From positions 1 through 29,521 of the forward strand of contig JAHHQK010000030.1 of the NCBI GenBank assembly GCA_020026435.1: 29,521 nt of DNA, read 5' to 3'. Numbering within the stretch: the first letter of the stretch is position 1; each line of letters begins with the position of its first letter. Made by a program: the position numbers and the translations under genes. The DNA comes from Alistipes sp. Lineage in GTDB: Bacteria; Bacteroidota; Bacteroidia; Bacteroidales; Rikenellaceae. The notes below the pieces were generated by a model that saw only the letters and a program-made list of their open reading frames with translations, did no database searches and had not been told where the DNA came from. Below are positions 22,701 through 29,468 of this stretch, piece by piece.

Positions 22701-22784
22701 GGTCTGTTGATGGCTACCTGCTTGACGATCTTCATCCTGCCGGTTGCCTATTGCATCTTCTTCAATATCAAAAATGAGAATTAA
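19740..22784 (+). CDS. RND-family efflux permease
   Basis: Proton-driven inner-membrane pump of HAE type. The 1014 residues and duplicated layout (one N-terminal helix, a large periplasmic loop, a helix bundle, then the same again) are typical. Visible parts: 'KYSLDHKRVIFFFLTVVFIGGFMSFFGLPKKEDSPF', porter segment 'QYPGATPQEVEELVTEPIEREIQSM', TM4 'AAFIIAMGMLVDNAIVVTDNA' with Asp402-Asn403, and 'LGMLGLIGMNIKNAIVLVDQI' in the second half. AcrB has Asp-Asp at the TM4 position; the Asp-Asn form is common in other RND subgroups. Exported substrates cannot be inferred. It lies 18 bp after the adaptor gene and 3 bp before the TolC-like gene. Confidence 0.95.
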   Translation: MNLPKYSLDHKRVIFFFLTVVFIGGFMSFFGLPKKEDSPFVIKTAVLVTQYPGATPQEVEELVTEPIEREIQSMSEVKKIKSESRFGMSKITLDLIPSIDNARMPVKWDELRRKVQNVQAQLPKEASAISVNDDFGDVFGIYYALTIDEGFSYKELRDWTQKIKKLLVPIEGVQKVMLSGEQQEVINVKISPEKLSVAGIDPNELARLLGAQNTLVNTGEVGLGDYQLRILADGTYQSIDDIKNQLIIMHEGREIRLGDVAEVEHGYLDPPSSLMRVNGLRAVGIGVASGSKDNVVAVGDAVAAKLKEIEAMLPVGIELMPLYPENEIAAEANNGFILNLIESLFIVIAIIFLVMGSRAGILIGSSLLFSVAGTMLVMLFMGTSLNRTSLAAFIIAMGMLVDNAIVVTDNAQIAIKRGVPRRDALINGATGPQWQLLGATLIAIFSFLPLYLAPSSVAEMVSPLFVVLAVSLGLSWVFALSQTPIFGIYILAENTGETGKDPYDTKLYHKFEGILAYLIKHRFVTVISVFAFLIFSLVVMGLMPQSFFPSMNKPYFRADLIFPEGYGINKVSDEVKSIEEYLSKQPEIRNYSITMGGSPVRYYLASAAYGPMPNYANVLIETNEPEQSTEMEERFYQYMVANYPDIITRSSLFALAPVPDAKIEIGFTGDNIDTLASLTSRAMDIARSTDMVIDIRPSWGNKVPVWKPLFMQEKGLQLGVSRQQVANSLRAATNGVPLGAYREGDMTMPILLKVSDIDHITLDDVRTLPVAGSRTPGVTVEQVVEDFNLDYDYNIIKRVNRQRTMMMQCEPARDVNAIAAFNTIYNSVKEQIDLPEGYTMNYYGDQETQTESNEAIGSQLPLTFVLIFIVLLLLFPHHYRRTVVILAMLPLIFIGVVWGLILLGKSLDFFAMLGMLGLIGMNIKNAIVLVDQIKYNLDEKMEPMQAVIDATKTRIVPVTMASGTTILGMLPLLADTMFGGMAATIMGGLLMATCLTIFILPVAYCIFFNIKNEN

Positions 22785-22787
22785 ACC

Positions 22788-24137
22788 ATGAGAAAGCATA
22801 TCATTCCAATTCTGTTGCTGCTCACGCCGCTGTCGCTGGCAGCTCAGGACCGGGCGGCGGCTTCCGAGCAGAAGCCGGCTGCGGTGGGTATTGAGCCTTT
22901 GGCTATGGACACCTCCGAGCCGCTTTCCGAGGAGCAGTATCGCCAGCGGGTGCTGGATTACAGTCTTTCGCTGCGTCAGAGCAGCGAGCAGCTCGAAGCC
23001 GTGCGCCAAGCCATGCGCGAGGCCAAGACCTCGTTCCTGCCCAGCCTCGATTTTTCGGGTTCGGTGCAGTATCGCGTGACGGATTATAACCTCGACTTCG
23101 GCGGCCAGAGCGTCGGGATGAAGCCCGAGAGCTATTCGCTCAATGCCGATATTCACGAGGTGATCTACGGCGGAGGTGCCGTGAAGGAGGGCTATAAGGC
23201 CGCCAAGATTCAGCACGAGATCGCCCAGGTGAGCGAGGAGCTGACCCGCACCAATGTGACCTACTCGGCCGAACTGACTTACTGGAGCGCTGCGGCCAAG
23301 TCGGCCCTGTGGCGTCTGACGGACCGCTACGTAGCACTCATCGCCGAGCAGGCCGATGTCATCCGCGAGCGTTTCGAGGACGGTCTGATTTCGAAGACCG
23401 ACCTGTTGCAGATCGAGGGTCGCCTGGCTTCGGCCAAGATCCAGCGCAGCGAGGCCTACAAGTCCTACCAGCTGGCTTTGCAGAACCTCAATATCATGAT
23501 GGGCCGTGAGCCGCTCAAGGAGGTGGTGATGAGCGACGAGATCAACCGTCCGGACGACATCCCCTCGTCGGTATTGTCGCTGGAGGCCGCCCTGGACCGC
23601 CGTGCCGAGTATGCGATCTCGGAGAAACAGATCGCCTACCAGCTCAGCCAGCTCAAGATCCGCCGCAGCAAGTACCTTCCGCAGCTGGTCATCGGTATGC
23701 AGGCCGGTTGGGGTACGACGATGCTTAATTTCGACGGTTCGACCCTTTGGAACAGTTTCGCTTATGCAAAGCTCAGTGTGCCGATCTTCCACTGGGGCGC
23801 GAAGTATAAGAACGTAGCCTCGCAGCGTGCCCTGTTGCGCAGCCGCGAGTGGGAACTGCAGCAGACGCGCGATCAGATCTTGAAGGAGATCCACGCCGCT
23901 TACACGAGCCTGGTGGAGTACAGCCGTCAGATCGGACTGGCTCAGGAGGCTTGCGAGACCACGCGCGAGAGCCTCGATCTGAATACGTTCAGCTATAACG
24001 AGGGTAAACTTCCCCTGGTCGATGTCCTGGCCGCACAGGTGGCCTGGGTGCAGTCCAACAGTGCCTTGATCCAGGCCTGGTTGCAGGAGAAGATCGCCTT
24101 TGCCGACTACAACAAGGCCATCGGCAACCACGAGTAA
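22788..24137 (+). CDS. TolC-family outer-membrane efflux protein
   Basis: The outer-membrane channel of the tripartite pump. 449 residues with a type I signal peptide (MRKHIIPILLLLTPLSLAAQ, cleavage near 19-20). Two structurally repeated halves of long helices are visible: 'LDYSLSLRQSSEQLEAVRQAMREAKTSFLPSLDFSGSVQYR' and 'LSQLKIRRSKYLPQLVIGMQAGWGTTMLNF'. Beta-strand segments and 'SYNEGKLPLVDVLAAQVAWVQSNSALIQAWLQEKIAFADYNKAIG', typical of TolC C-termini, complete it. Only 3 bp separate it from the permease stop, and a strong terminator follows. Confidence 0.94.
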   Translation: MRKHIIPILLLLTPLSLAAQDRAAASEQKPAAVGIEPLAMDTSEPLSEEQYRQRVLDYSLSLRQSSEQLEAVRQAMREAKTSFLPSLDFSGSVQYRVTDYNLDFGGQSVGMKPESYSLNADIHEVIYGGGAVKEGYKAAKIQHEIAQVSEELTRTNVTYSAELTYWSAAAKSALWRLTDRYVALIAEQADVIRERFEDGLISKTDLLQIEGRLASAKIQRSEAYKSYQLALQNLNIMMGREPLKEVVMSDEINRPDDIPSSVLSLEAALDRRAEYAISEKQIAYQLSQLKIRRSKYLPQLVIGMQAGWGTTMLNFDGSTLWNSFAYAKLSVPIFHWGAKYKNVASQRALLRSREWELQQTRDQILKEIHAAYTSLVEYSRQIGLAQEACETTRESLDLNTFSYNEGKLPLVDVLAAQVAWVQSNSALIQAWLQEKIAFADYNKAIGNHE

Positions 24138-24163
24138 CCCCCGGATCCGAATTCCGGAGTAAT

Positions 24164-24199
24164 ATCCCCGACCGAAACGATTCGGCCGGGGATTTTTTT
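24164..24199 (+). terminator. Terminator of the RND efflux operon
   Basis: ATCCCCG-A-CCGAA pairs with TTCGG-C-CGGGGAT (12 of 13 bp) around a 4-nt loop, followed by TTTTTTT. Confidence 0.9.
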
Positions 24200-24231
24200 G
24201 GTGGGGAGACTCCCAAACCGGAAATAATGCG

Positions 24232-24239
24232 TATTTTTG
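24232..24239 (+). promoter_or_regulatory. -7 box of the AraC-type regulator gene
   Basis: TATTTTTG matches TAnnTTTG, 25 nt before the ATG at 24265. A -33 element is not obvious. Confidence 0.6.
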
Positions 24240-24264
24240 TGCAACTTTTCCCAAAAATATAAAT

Positions 24265-25140
24265 ATGGAACAGAGGATTCAACACCTGGCTGATTATACG
24301 CGCGAGGCCTATTGCATGAACTTTTTCGTCCACCGGCTTCGGGGAGGGGAAGAGGTGGGGGAGGTCCATCGCCACGACTTTTTCCAGATCATCCTCCTCG
24401 AGGAGGGGCGCGCCCGCCACATGGTCGATTTCAGGACGCAGGAGATGGAGCCGCAATCCGTCTCGGTAGTCTTCCCGCATCAGATCCATAGGCTGGATCT
24501 TTCGCCGGATGCCCGTGTGACGGTCGTGATGTTCGACCAGACAGTGTTCTGCTCCGAGATGTTGCGCAACGAACTGAAGGATTACAATATCGACCTCCAG
24601 CGCCGGATCAACTTCCCCGAAGGGGGACAGCTCCCCGCGGCGTTCGACGGTCTGATGGCCCTGGTCGGGGACATCACCCGGACCGATCGGAGGATGAATC
24701 CCGTGAGGAAGATGCAGATCAAACTGCGCATCAAGATCATGCTTCTCGAAATCATCGACTCCCTGCCCGATGCCGGGGAATGTATCGCCAACGAGAACGA
24801 CACGGTGTTGTACAGCCGCTTCTGCGAACGGGTCGACCGTCAGTTCAGCGAGCAGCGCAAGGTGTGCCAGTATGCCGAGGAACTGGGTGTGTCGTCCAAG
24901 AAACTCACGATGGTGTGCCAGCAGTACAGCGGCCGCTCACCCCTGGAGATCATCCACGAGAAACTGACGCTGGAGTTGGAGAAGGTGCTGGCCCTCGACG
25001 AGATGAGTTTCAAGGAGATTGCCTTCCGCTTCGGATTCTCGTCGCAATCGGCTCTGAACAAGTACATCGGGCAGAAGTTCGGGATGACCCCTCTCGAGTT
25101 CAAGGAGCATCTTCAGCGTCGAATTTTGGGTAAAAAATAG
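24265..25140 (+). CDS. AraC-family transcriptional regulator (cupin plus AraC HTH)
   Basis: A 291-residue cytosolic regulator. The N-terminal cupin-like sensing domain is about 20-100 ('VGEVHRHDFFQIILLEEGRARHMVDF...VSVVFPHQIHRL'), with the HRHDF and FPHQIH patterns of AraC-type ligand pockets. The C-terminal DNA-binding domain has two HTH units: ~199-220 ('KVCQYAEELGVSSKKLTMVCQQY') and ~249-271 ('FKEIAFRFGFSSQSALNKYIGQKFGMTPLEFKEHL'). The effector is unknown. It lies 117 bp upstream of the alcohol dehydrogenase gene in the same direction and downstream of the efflux operon; either could be its target. Confidence 0.93.
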   Translation: MEQRIQHLADYTREAYCMNFFVHRLRGGEEVGEVHRHDFFQIILLEEGRARHMVDFRTQEMEPQSVSVVFPHQIHRLDLSPDARVTVVMFDQTVFCSEMLRNELKDYNIDLQRRINFPEGGQLPAAFDGLMALVGDITRTDRRMNPVRKMQIKLRIKIMLLEIIDSLPDAGECIANENDTVLYSRFCERVDRQFSEQRKVCQYAEELGVSSKKLTMVCQQYSGRSPLEIIHEKLTLELEKVLALDEMSFKEIAFRFGFSSQSALNKYIGQKFGMTPLEFKEHLQRRILGKK

Positions 25141-25178
25141 CATTTTCCCGATTTTATAAATCAACGGATTTGTTTTAT

Positions 25179-25192
25179 AACGTCCGGACGTT
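25179..25192 (+). promoter_or_regulatory. 14-bp perfect palindrome at the adh promoter, operator candidate
   Basis: AACGTCCGGACGTT reads the same on both strands. It is centred about 21 nt upstream of the -7 box at 25203-25210, so it covers the -33 region. That is where a dimeric repressor would block RNA polymerase, or an activator would contact it. The binding protein is unknown; AraC proteins usually use direct repeats. Confidence 0.5.
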
Positions 25193-25202
25193 CTTTCCAT
25201 AC

Positions 25203-25210
25203 TACTTTTG
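25203..25210 (+). promoter_or_regulatory. -7 box of the alcohol dehydrogenase gene
   Basis: TACTTTTG matches TAnnTTTG, ~47 nt before the ATG at 25258. The usual TTTG is absent at -33, where the palindrome sits instead. Confidence 0.65.
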
Positions 25211-25257
25211 CACTGTAATCAGAAACAAGAAGTTAAACACATAAAAACATCAAAATT

Positions 25258-26409
25258 ATGGCAAAATTGTATGGTTCCGGTGCATTGTACCACGGTAACG
25301 GTTCGTTGGAGGAGTTGAAGTCGATCGACGGCAAGAAGGCTGTGATCGTAACCGGTAAGGGCTCGACCACGAGAAACGGCAGTTTGAAGCGCACGGAGGC
25401 TCTGTTGGCCGAGATCGGCATGGAGTATAAGGTATTCAATAACGTAGAGGCCGATCCTTCGATCGAGACGGTTCGTAAGGGAGCCGCTTTCATGTCGGAG
25501 TTCCAGCCCGACTGGATCATCGGATTGGGTGGTACGTCGGCTATCGACGCTGCCAAGGCCATGTGGGTTCTCTACGAGCATCCCGAGCTTCCTTTCGAGC
25601 AGATGATCAAACCCTTCGGTATTCCCACCTTGCGTCAGAAGGCTCGCTTTGTAGCCATTCCTTCGACCAGCGGTACGGGTACGGAGACCACTTCGCTGGC
25701 TGTGATCACCGACCGTGTGAAGGGTGTGAAATATCCTCTGGCATCGCACGAGTTGCAGCCCGACATGGCTATCGTCGATGGAGATCTCTGCAAGTCGATG
25801 CCCGCACACATCACCGCTAACACCGGTATGGATGCCTTGACTCACTCGATCGAGGCTTACACCTCGAACGTAGACGACAACTACGCCGATGCTTTCGCCA
25901 AGGGTAGCATCGAGTTGATCTTCGCCAACCTGAAGAAGGCTTGTGAGGATCCCGAGAATGGCGAGGTACGTCAGAATATGCACGACGCATCGGCATTGGC
26001 CGGCTATGCCTTCACGAACGCATGGTTGGGAATCGTTCACTCGATGGCTCACCAGATGGGTGGTGTCTTCGGCATTCCCCACGGTCGCGCCAACGCTTTG
26101 GCTCTGCCCAACGTGATGCGCTACAACTCGAAGGTTACTTCGCGTTTCGAGGATCTGGCCAAGTTGGTTGGTAAGACCACGACCCAGGAGTTCATCGAGG
26201 CTGTTGAGAACCTGAAGAAGGAGATCAACGTTCCCGCATCGATCCGCGAGTACGGTATCGAGAAGGAGGTATGGATGAAGGAGGTACACCGTATGGCCGA
26301 GAACGCCTTCAACGACGTATGTACTTCGTTCAACCCGCGCAAGACCTCGGTTGAGGATCTCGAGAAGTTGTATGTAGCTCTCTATGAGGGTGAGAAGATC
26401 GATTTCTAA
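25258..26409 (+). CDS. Iron-containing (group III) alcohol dehydrogenase
   Basis: An NAD(P)-dependent dehydrogenase of the FucO/butanol-dehydrogenase superfamily; 383 residues, normal size. The nucleotide-binding loop is GGTSAIDAAK (91-100), followed by 'IPSTSGTGTETTSLAVI'. All four metal ligands are visible: Asp192 and His196 in GMDALTHSIEAY, His265 in VHSMAHQMGG, His275 in IPHGRANA. It probably reduces short aldehydes during fermentation; the true substrate is unknown. Codon choice differs from neighbours (many TTG, GTA, GTT, GCT, GGT instead of CTG, GTG, GCC), which fits high expression. The gene has its own promoter with a palindrome and a stem-loop after the stop. Confidence 0.94.
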   Translation: MAKLYGSGALYHGNGSLEELKSIDGKKAVIVTGKGSTTRNGSLKRTEALLAEIGMEYKVFNNVEADPSIETVRKGAAFMSEFQPDWIIGLGGTSAIDAAKAMWVLYEHPELPFEQMIKPFGIPTLRQKARFVAIPSTSGTGTETTSLAVITDRVKGVKYPLASHELQPDMAIVDGDLCKSMPAHITANTGMDALTHSIEAYTSNVDDNYADAFAKGSIELIFANLKKACEDPENGEVRQNMHDASALAGYAFTNAWLGIVHSMAHQMGGVFGIPHGRANALALPNVMRYNSKVTSRFEDLAKLVGKTTTQEFIEAVENLKKEINVPASIREYGIEKEVWMKEVHRMAENAFNDVCTSFNPRKTSVEDLEKLYVALYEGEKIDF

Positions 26410-26436
26410 GCGTAAGACAATCCTGAAAATCCGTAG

Positions 26437-26471
26437 ATCGGCTGAATGGTTAACCATTCAGCCGATTTATT
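26437..26471 (+). terminator. Perfect inverted repeat after the alcohol dehydrogenase gene
   Basis: Arms 26437-26449 and 26454-26466 (ATCGGCTGAATGG and its complement) form a flawless 13-bp stem around TTAA, followed by TTATTG. The T-tract is short, but position and stem support a terminator or 3' stabiliser. Confidence 0.7.
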
Positions 26472-26505
26472 GTGTGGAGATCTTTCAATAACAAAACATA
26501 TATAG

Positions 26506-27432
26506 ATGAATTCAAACAATGTAAAAGCTCATCTGGCCCTGTTGTTGGCTGCGAGTATGTGGGGACTGATGTCTCCCATGGGAAAGGCGGCGATGGATGC
26601 CGGGATTACAGGTCTGCTTTTGGCCAATATGCGTATGCTGGGCGGAGCTGTCTGCTTTTGGCTTACGGCTTTGGTCGTGAAGCAGGAAAAGGTGCCGATG
26701 CGCGATCTTTTGAAGATGTTTTGCGCCTCGATGCTGGGTATTGTCTGCAATCAAGGCTGCTTCACCTTCGGGTTGTCGCTCACCTCGCCCGTCGATGCCT
26801 CGATCATCACCACCACCATGCCGATCTTCACCCTGATCCTGGCGGCTATATTCCTCAAAGAACCGGTTACCCCGATGAAGGTAGGTGGCCTGCTGTTGGG
26901 ATCGGTCGGTGCTTTGCTGCTGATCCTTGGGGCTCAGAGTGGTTCGGATAAGGCGGGAAACATTTGGGGGAATCTGTTGTGTATCTCCTCGCAGATCAGT
27001 TTTGCGTGCTACCTGACGATCTTCAAGAAACTCATCGGATGCTATTCGGTTTTCACGCTCATGAAGTGGATGTTCACCTTTGCGGCCGTTGTCTTTATCC
27101 CGTTCTCCTACAACGACGCCGTGGCCACCGATTTCGGAGCATTCTCCTGGACGGTGTGGCTGGAGGCCGGATATGTGGTGCTGTTCGGAACATATATGGC
27201 CTATATCTTCATTGTCTACGGCCAAAAACGTCTGCGTCCGACAGTAGTCAGTATGTATAACTACATGCAGCCCGTCGTGGGTTCGACCGTGGCCGTGTGG
27301 ATGGGGCTTTCGGCTTTCGGATGGAGCAAGGCCCTGGCCGCCGTCCTGATCTTCGTGGGAGTCTATGCCGTGACGCAGAGCAAGTCCCGCGCCGAGGTCC
27401 TGGCTGAAAAGGGTGTGTCTGCCGGAGAATAG
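26506..27432 (+). CDS. EamA/DMT-family transporter
   Basis: An inner-membrane protein of the drug/metabolite transporter superfamily. 308 residues with about ten hydrophobic segments in two EamA repeats. The first opens 'LALLLAASMWGLMSPMGKAAMDAGITGLLLANMRML' and contains 'SLTSPVDASIITTTMPIFTLILAAIFLKEPVTPMKVGGLLLGSVGALLLIL', the EamA hallmark. The second ends 'RLRPTVVSMYNYMQPVVGSTVAVWMG...ALAAVLIFVGVYAVTQSKSR'. The transported metabolite cannot be predicted. The ATG at 26506 is the first in frame. It is convergent with the M48 peptidase gene, with a shared hairpin terminator between. Confidence 0.93.
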   Translation: MNSNNVKAHLALLLAASMWGLMSPMGKAAMDAGITGLLLANMRMLGGAVCFWLTALVVKQEKVPMRDLLKMFCASMLGIVCNQGCFTFGLSLTSPVDASIITTTMPIFTLILAAIFLKEPVTPMKVGGLLLGSVGALLLILGAQSGSDKAGNIWGNLLCISSQISFACYLTIFKKLIGCYSVFTLMKWMFTFAAVVFIPFSYNDAVATDFGAFSWTVWLEAGYVVLFGTYMAYIFIVYGQKRLRPTVVSMYNYMQPVVGSTVAVWMGLSAFGWSKALAAVLIFVGVYAVTQSKSRAEVLAEKGVSAGE

Positions 27433-27517
27433 TCCGGTCGTCGGTTCGTTGCCGTCTGGATGAGGACGATGCCGTTTTTGAGCGATGGTTCGGATGGTGC
27501 GCCCCCCCCCTGAAAAT

Positions 27518-27555
27518 AAGGAGGAAGAACCCGATGAAAGGTTCTTCCTCCTTTT
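27518..27555. terminator. Bidirectional terminator between the EamA and M48 genes
   Basis: Arms 27518-27531 and 27540-27553 pair perfectly over 14 bp with an 8-nt loop. CTTTTG-T-rich DNA follows on the plus strand and TTATTTTC on the minus strand. A run of nine C (27502-27510) lies just upstream. Confidence 0.85.
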
Positions 27556-27599
27556 GTTTTTCTGCGGATCGTGGTTCCGATCACCCGGGATGAGAGGGG

Positions 27600-28424
27600 T
27601 TATTTCTGCTCGGCGGCAGCTTCGGGAGCCTTGTTTTCGGGCTTCTCGAATCCGTCGGCCGTGGCACGCTCCTCCATGCGCTGGATGCGGACGTCGAGGT
27701 CGGGGTGGGTCGAGAACAGCTGGTTGAGCTTCGAACTTTTACCCGATCCGGCCTCCTCCTGCAACTGCTTCAGACGCTGGAACGAAAGGGCCATGGCCCA
27801 GGGGTTCTTGCCTGCCGACTTGAGGAACTGATAGCCGTAGTCGTCGGCATCGCGCTCCTGTGATTTGGAGTAGGTGGCCGACATGAGCGCACCGCCCAGA
27901 TCGCCCAGCTGCGAGTCGGTCAGCCGTGCGGCCGTGCCTCCGCTCGAAGCGATACCGTCCTTGAGGGCCGACGAGAGCAGGGCCATGCGGAATGCCTTCT
28001 TGGAGTCCTTGTGGGCGATGTGGCCGATCTCATGGCCGATGACACCCAGCAGCTCCTCGTCGGACATGATGTCCATCAGCGACGAGAATACGCGGATGCT
28101 TCCGTCGGCACAGGCAAAGGCGTTGACGTCGATGACGTGGTAAACCTTAAAGTTGAGCTTCACGCCCTCGACCTCGGTGATGCCCTCGGTCAGACGTCTC
28201 AGACGCTGGGTGTAGGGGTTATCCTCGGGGAGAACGGGATTGTGGGCGTCCATCCACTCGATGTACTCCTTGACATAGCCCTGAACCTGGGTGTCGGAGA
28301 TCGTGGCGGCCTGGGTGGCTTTCACGGCTCCTCCCAAGGCTCTCTTCAGGTTGAATTGTGCCGATGCAGGCAGGCTGAAAATCAATGCGGCGATGATCAG
28401 CACGATTTTGTCGAATCTTTTCAT
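27600..28424 (-). CDS. M48-family zinc metallopeptidase, exported
   Basis: 274 residues. Signal peptide MKRFDKIVLIIAALIFSLPASAQ (cleavage after ASA). The peptidase domain has 'VYHVIDVNAFACADGSIRVFSSLMDIMSDEELLGVIGHEIGHIAHKDS': the zinc motif HEIGH (His131, Glu132, His135) and, as third ligand, Glu190 in SQERDADDYG. This is the BepA/LoiP-like M48 layout without the membrane helices of HtpX. It is probably a periplasmic protease in envelope quality control (inferred from family). The C-terminus is Ala/Glu/Lys-rich. A -7-like TACTTTTA (28451-28458) lies 26 nt upstream. Convergent with the EamA gene. Confidence 0.93.
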   Translation of the reverse strand: MKRFDKIVLIIAALIFSLPASAQFNLKRALGGAVKATQAATISDTQVQGYVKEYIEWMDAHNPVLPEDNPYTQRLRRLTEGITEVEGVKLNFKVYHVIDVNAFACADGSIRVFSSLMDIMSDEELLGVIGHEIGHIAHKDSKKAFRMALLSSALKDGIASSGGTAARLTDSQLGDLGGALMSATYSKSQERDADDYGYQFLKSAGKNPWAMALSFQRLKQLQEEAGSGKSSKLNQLFSTHPDLDVRIQRMEERATADGFEKPENKAPEAAAEQK

Positions 28425-28450
28425 AAAGCGAGTTAGTTTGTTTTCGAGAA

Positions 28451-28458
28451 TAAAAGTA
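28451..28458 (-). promoter_or_regulatory. Possible -7 box of the M48 peptidase gene
   Basis: On the minus strand TACTTTTA has one mismatch to TAnnTTTG, 26 nt before the ATG at 28424. Confidence 0.35.
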
Positions 28459-28498
28459 GAAAAAATATGGATTCCGAATCGTTTTTTCCCGTTGTTTT

Positions 28499-28530
28499 TT
28501 TGATTTTTCGTCTCTCTCGTCGTACTTTTG
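28499..28530 (+). promoter_or_regulatory. Complete promoter of the membrane-protein gene
   Basis: TTTG (28499-28502), a 20-nt spacer and TACTTTTG (28523-28530) fit the Bacteroidota consensus. The leader to the ATG at 28591 is ~55 nt. Confidence 0.75.
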
Positions 28531-28590
28531 GTCAGCGGTTGTCCCTTATTGACGGCCGGAAATAACTAATTCACCTATTTTTAAACCTTT

Positions 28591-29196
28591 ATGAACCAAC
28601 CAACCCAACCTTTCTCTGCGGGGAATACCCCCTCGGAGTCGAATGCCGGTGGCCGGCGGCGTACGCCCGTGATGATCGGCCGTATTGTGATCTGTGTGAT
28701 CCTGGCCGTGATTTACATGATCACCTCGTTTATCTATTCCCACACCTTTGTTTCCCTGCTTGCCGTCTTGAGCGTGGGACTGGTTGCGGGGGCTGTCTCG
28801 TTGCCCTTCATGGGTGGCTGGTGGGAGTGCCTCACCCGAAGACAGAACCGTATCTTGAACGGTGTGATCCACCTGGTGGTGGTGGGCGTGTCGGCATCGT
28901 TTGTGTTTCTGGGTATGAACTATTGGGGAGCGGATGCCTCCAAGGCCTATTCCGCGGAACTGGATGTCGTGCAGATCGGCATCGACAAGCATCGGAGCCA
29001 TAGTCGAGGTCACCGTTCGGTGACGATCGAGAGTTTCTATATGTTCGTCGCCAACGAAAAGTCCCAGGTCCGCAAGCTCCGCATCTCGCGCGATCGGTAC
29101 AACAAACTGGCCTCCACCTTCCACCTTGGCGGCAAGAAGGTCAAGGTGCAGCTCAATGAGGGTATGTTGGGCTATGTGATCATCGACAAGTTCTGA
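28591..29196 (+). CDS. Unknown membrane protein with three N-terminal helices
   Basis: 201 residues; I do not recognise the family. A polar, Pro/Ser-rich N-terminus (1-25) ending in RRR is followed by three predicted membrane segments (about 28-49, 52-74 and 88-110). A soluble ~90-residue C-terminal domain follows, with alternating hydrophobic residues ('DVVQIGIDKHRS...RSVTIESFYMFVANEKSQVRKLRISRDRYNKL...KVKVQLNEGMLGYVIID') that looks all-beta. A His/Arg/Ser-rich loop (KHRSHSRGHRS) sits near its start. It is monocistronic, with a full promoter and a terminator. No catalytic motif was seen. Confidence 0.75.
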   Translation: MNQPTQPFSAGNTPSESNAGGRRRTPVMIGRIVICVILAVIYMITSFIYSHTFVSLLAVLSVGLVAGAVSLPFMGGWWECLTRRQNRILNGVIHLVVVGVSASFVFLGMNYWGADASKAYSAELDVVQIGIDKHRSHSRGHRSVTIESFYMFVANEKSQVRKLRISRDRYNKLASTFHLGGKKVKVQLNEGMLGYVIIDKF

Positions 29197-29201
29197 CCCT
29201 T

Positions 29202-29247
29202 TGTCGCACCCCTTCCCAAACACGGCGGCGGGGTGCGACATTCTTTT
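29202..29247 (+). terminator. Terminator of the membrane-protein gene
   Basis: TGTCGCACCCC (29202-29212) pairs perfectly with GGGGTGCGACA (29230-29240), followed by TTCTTTTA. Confidence 0.85.
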
Positions 29248-29404
29248 ACCCTCCTTCAGATCCTTGCTTTTTTTGAGGGACGGCCTTTAGGTTCTGCCTG
29301 TTGCTTGATCTGGGATCGGTGGCGGGGCTTGGGTAGAGGCTTGTCTTAGGGGAGTGCATGATAAATCCCGCATTTGGAGTGGGTGAAAATCCTGCGTTTC
29401 GGTA

Positions 29405-29464
29405 AGAAAAAATAAAAAAAGATGTTGCAAGCATTGGATTCCAATCTCTTGCAACATCTTTTTC
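29405..29464 (-). terminator. Terminator downstream of tRNA-Pro
   Basis: On the minus strand an AAGATGTTGCAAG arm pairs with CTTGCAACATCTT, and an inner ATTGG/CCAAT helix extends the stem. Runs of T follow (positions 29420 down to 29407). It starts 4 bp past the tRNA 3' end. Confidence 0.85.
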
Positions 29465-29468
29465 CGTG

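Noticed and set aside
23548..23557. A second CGTCCGGACG palindrome, in the TolC-like gene
   Set aside because: It is the 10-bp core of the adh palindrome but falls on ordinary Arg-Pro-Asp codons inside a conserved gene, without the flanking AA/TT. Probably chance.
21801..24254. An open frame of 817 codons on the minus strand
   Set aside because: It lies antisense to the RND permease and TolC-like genes, both clearly real. Its translation is His/Gln/Arg-rich low complexity, as expected from reading GC-rich, codon-biased genes backwards.
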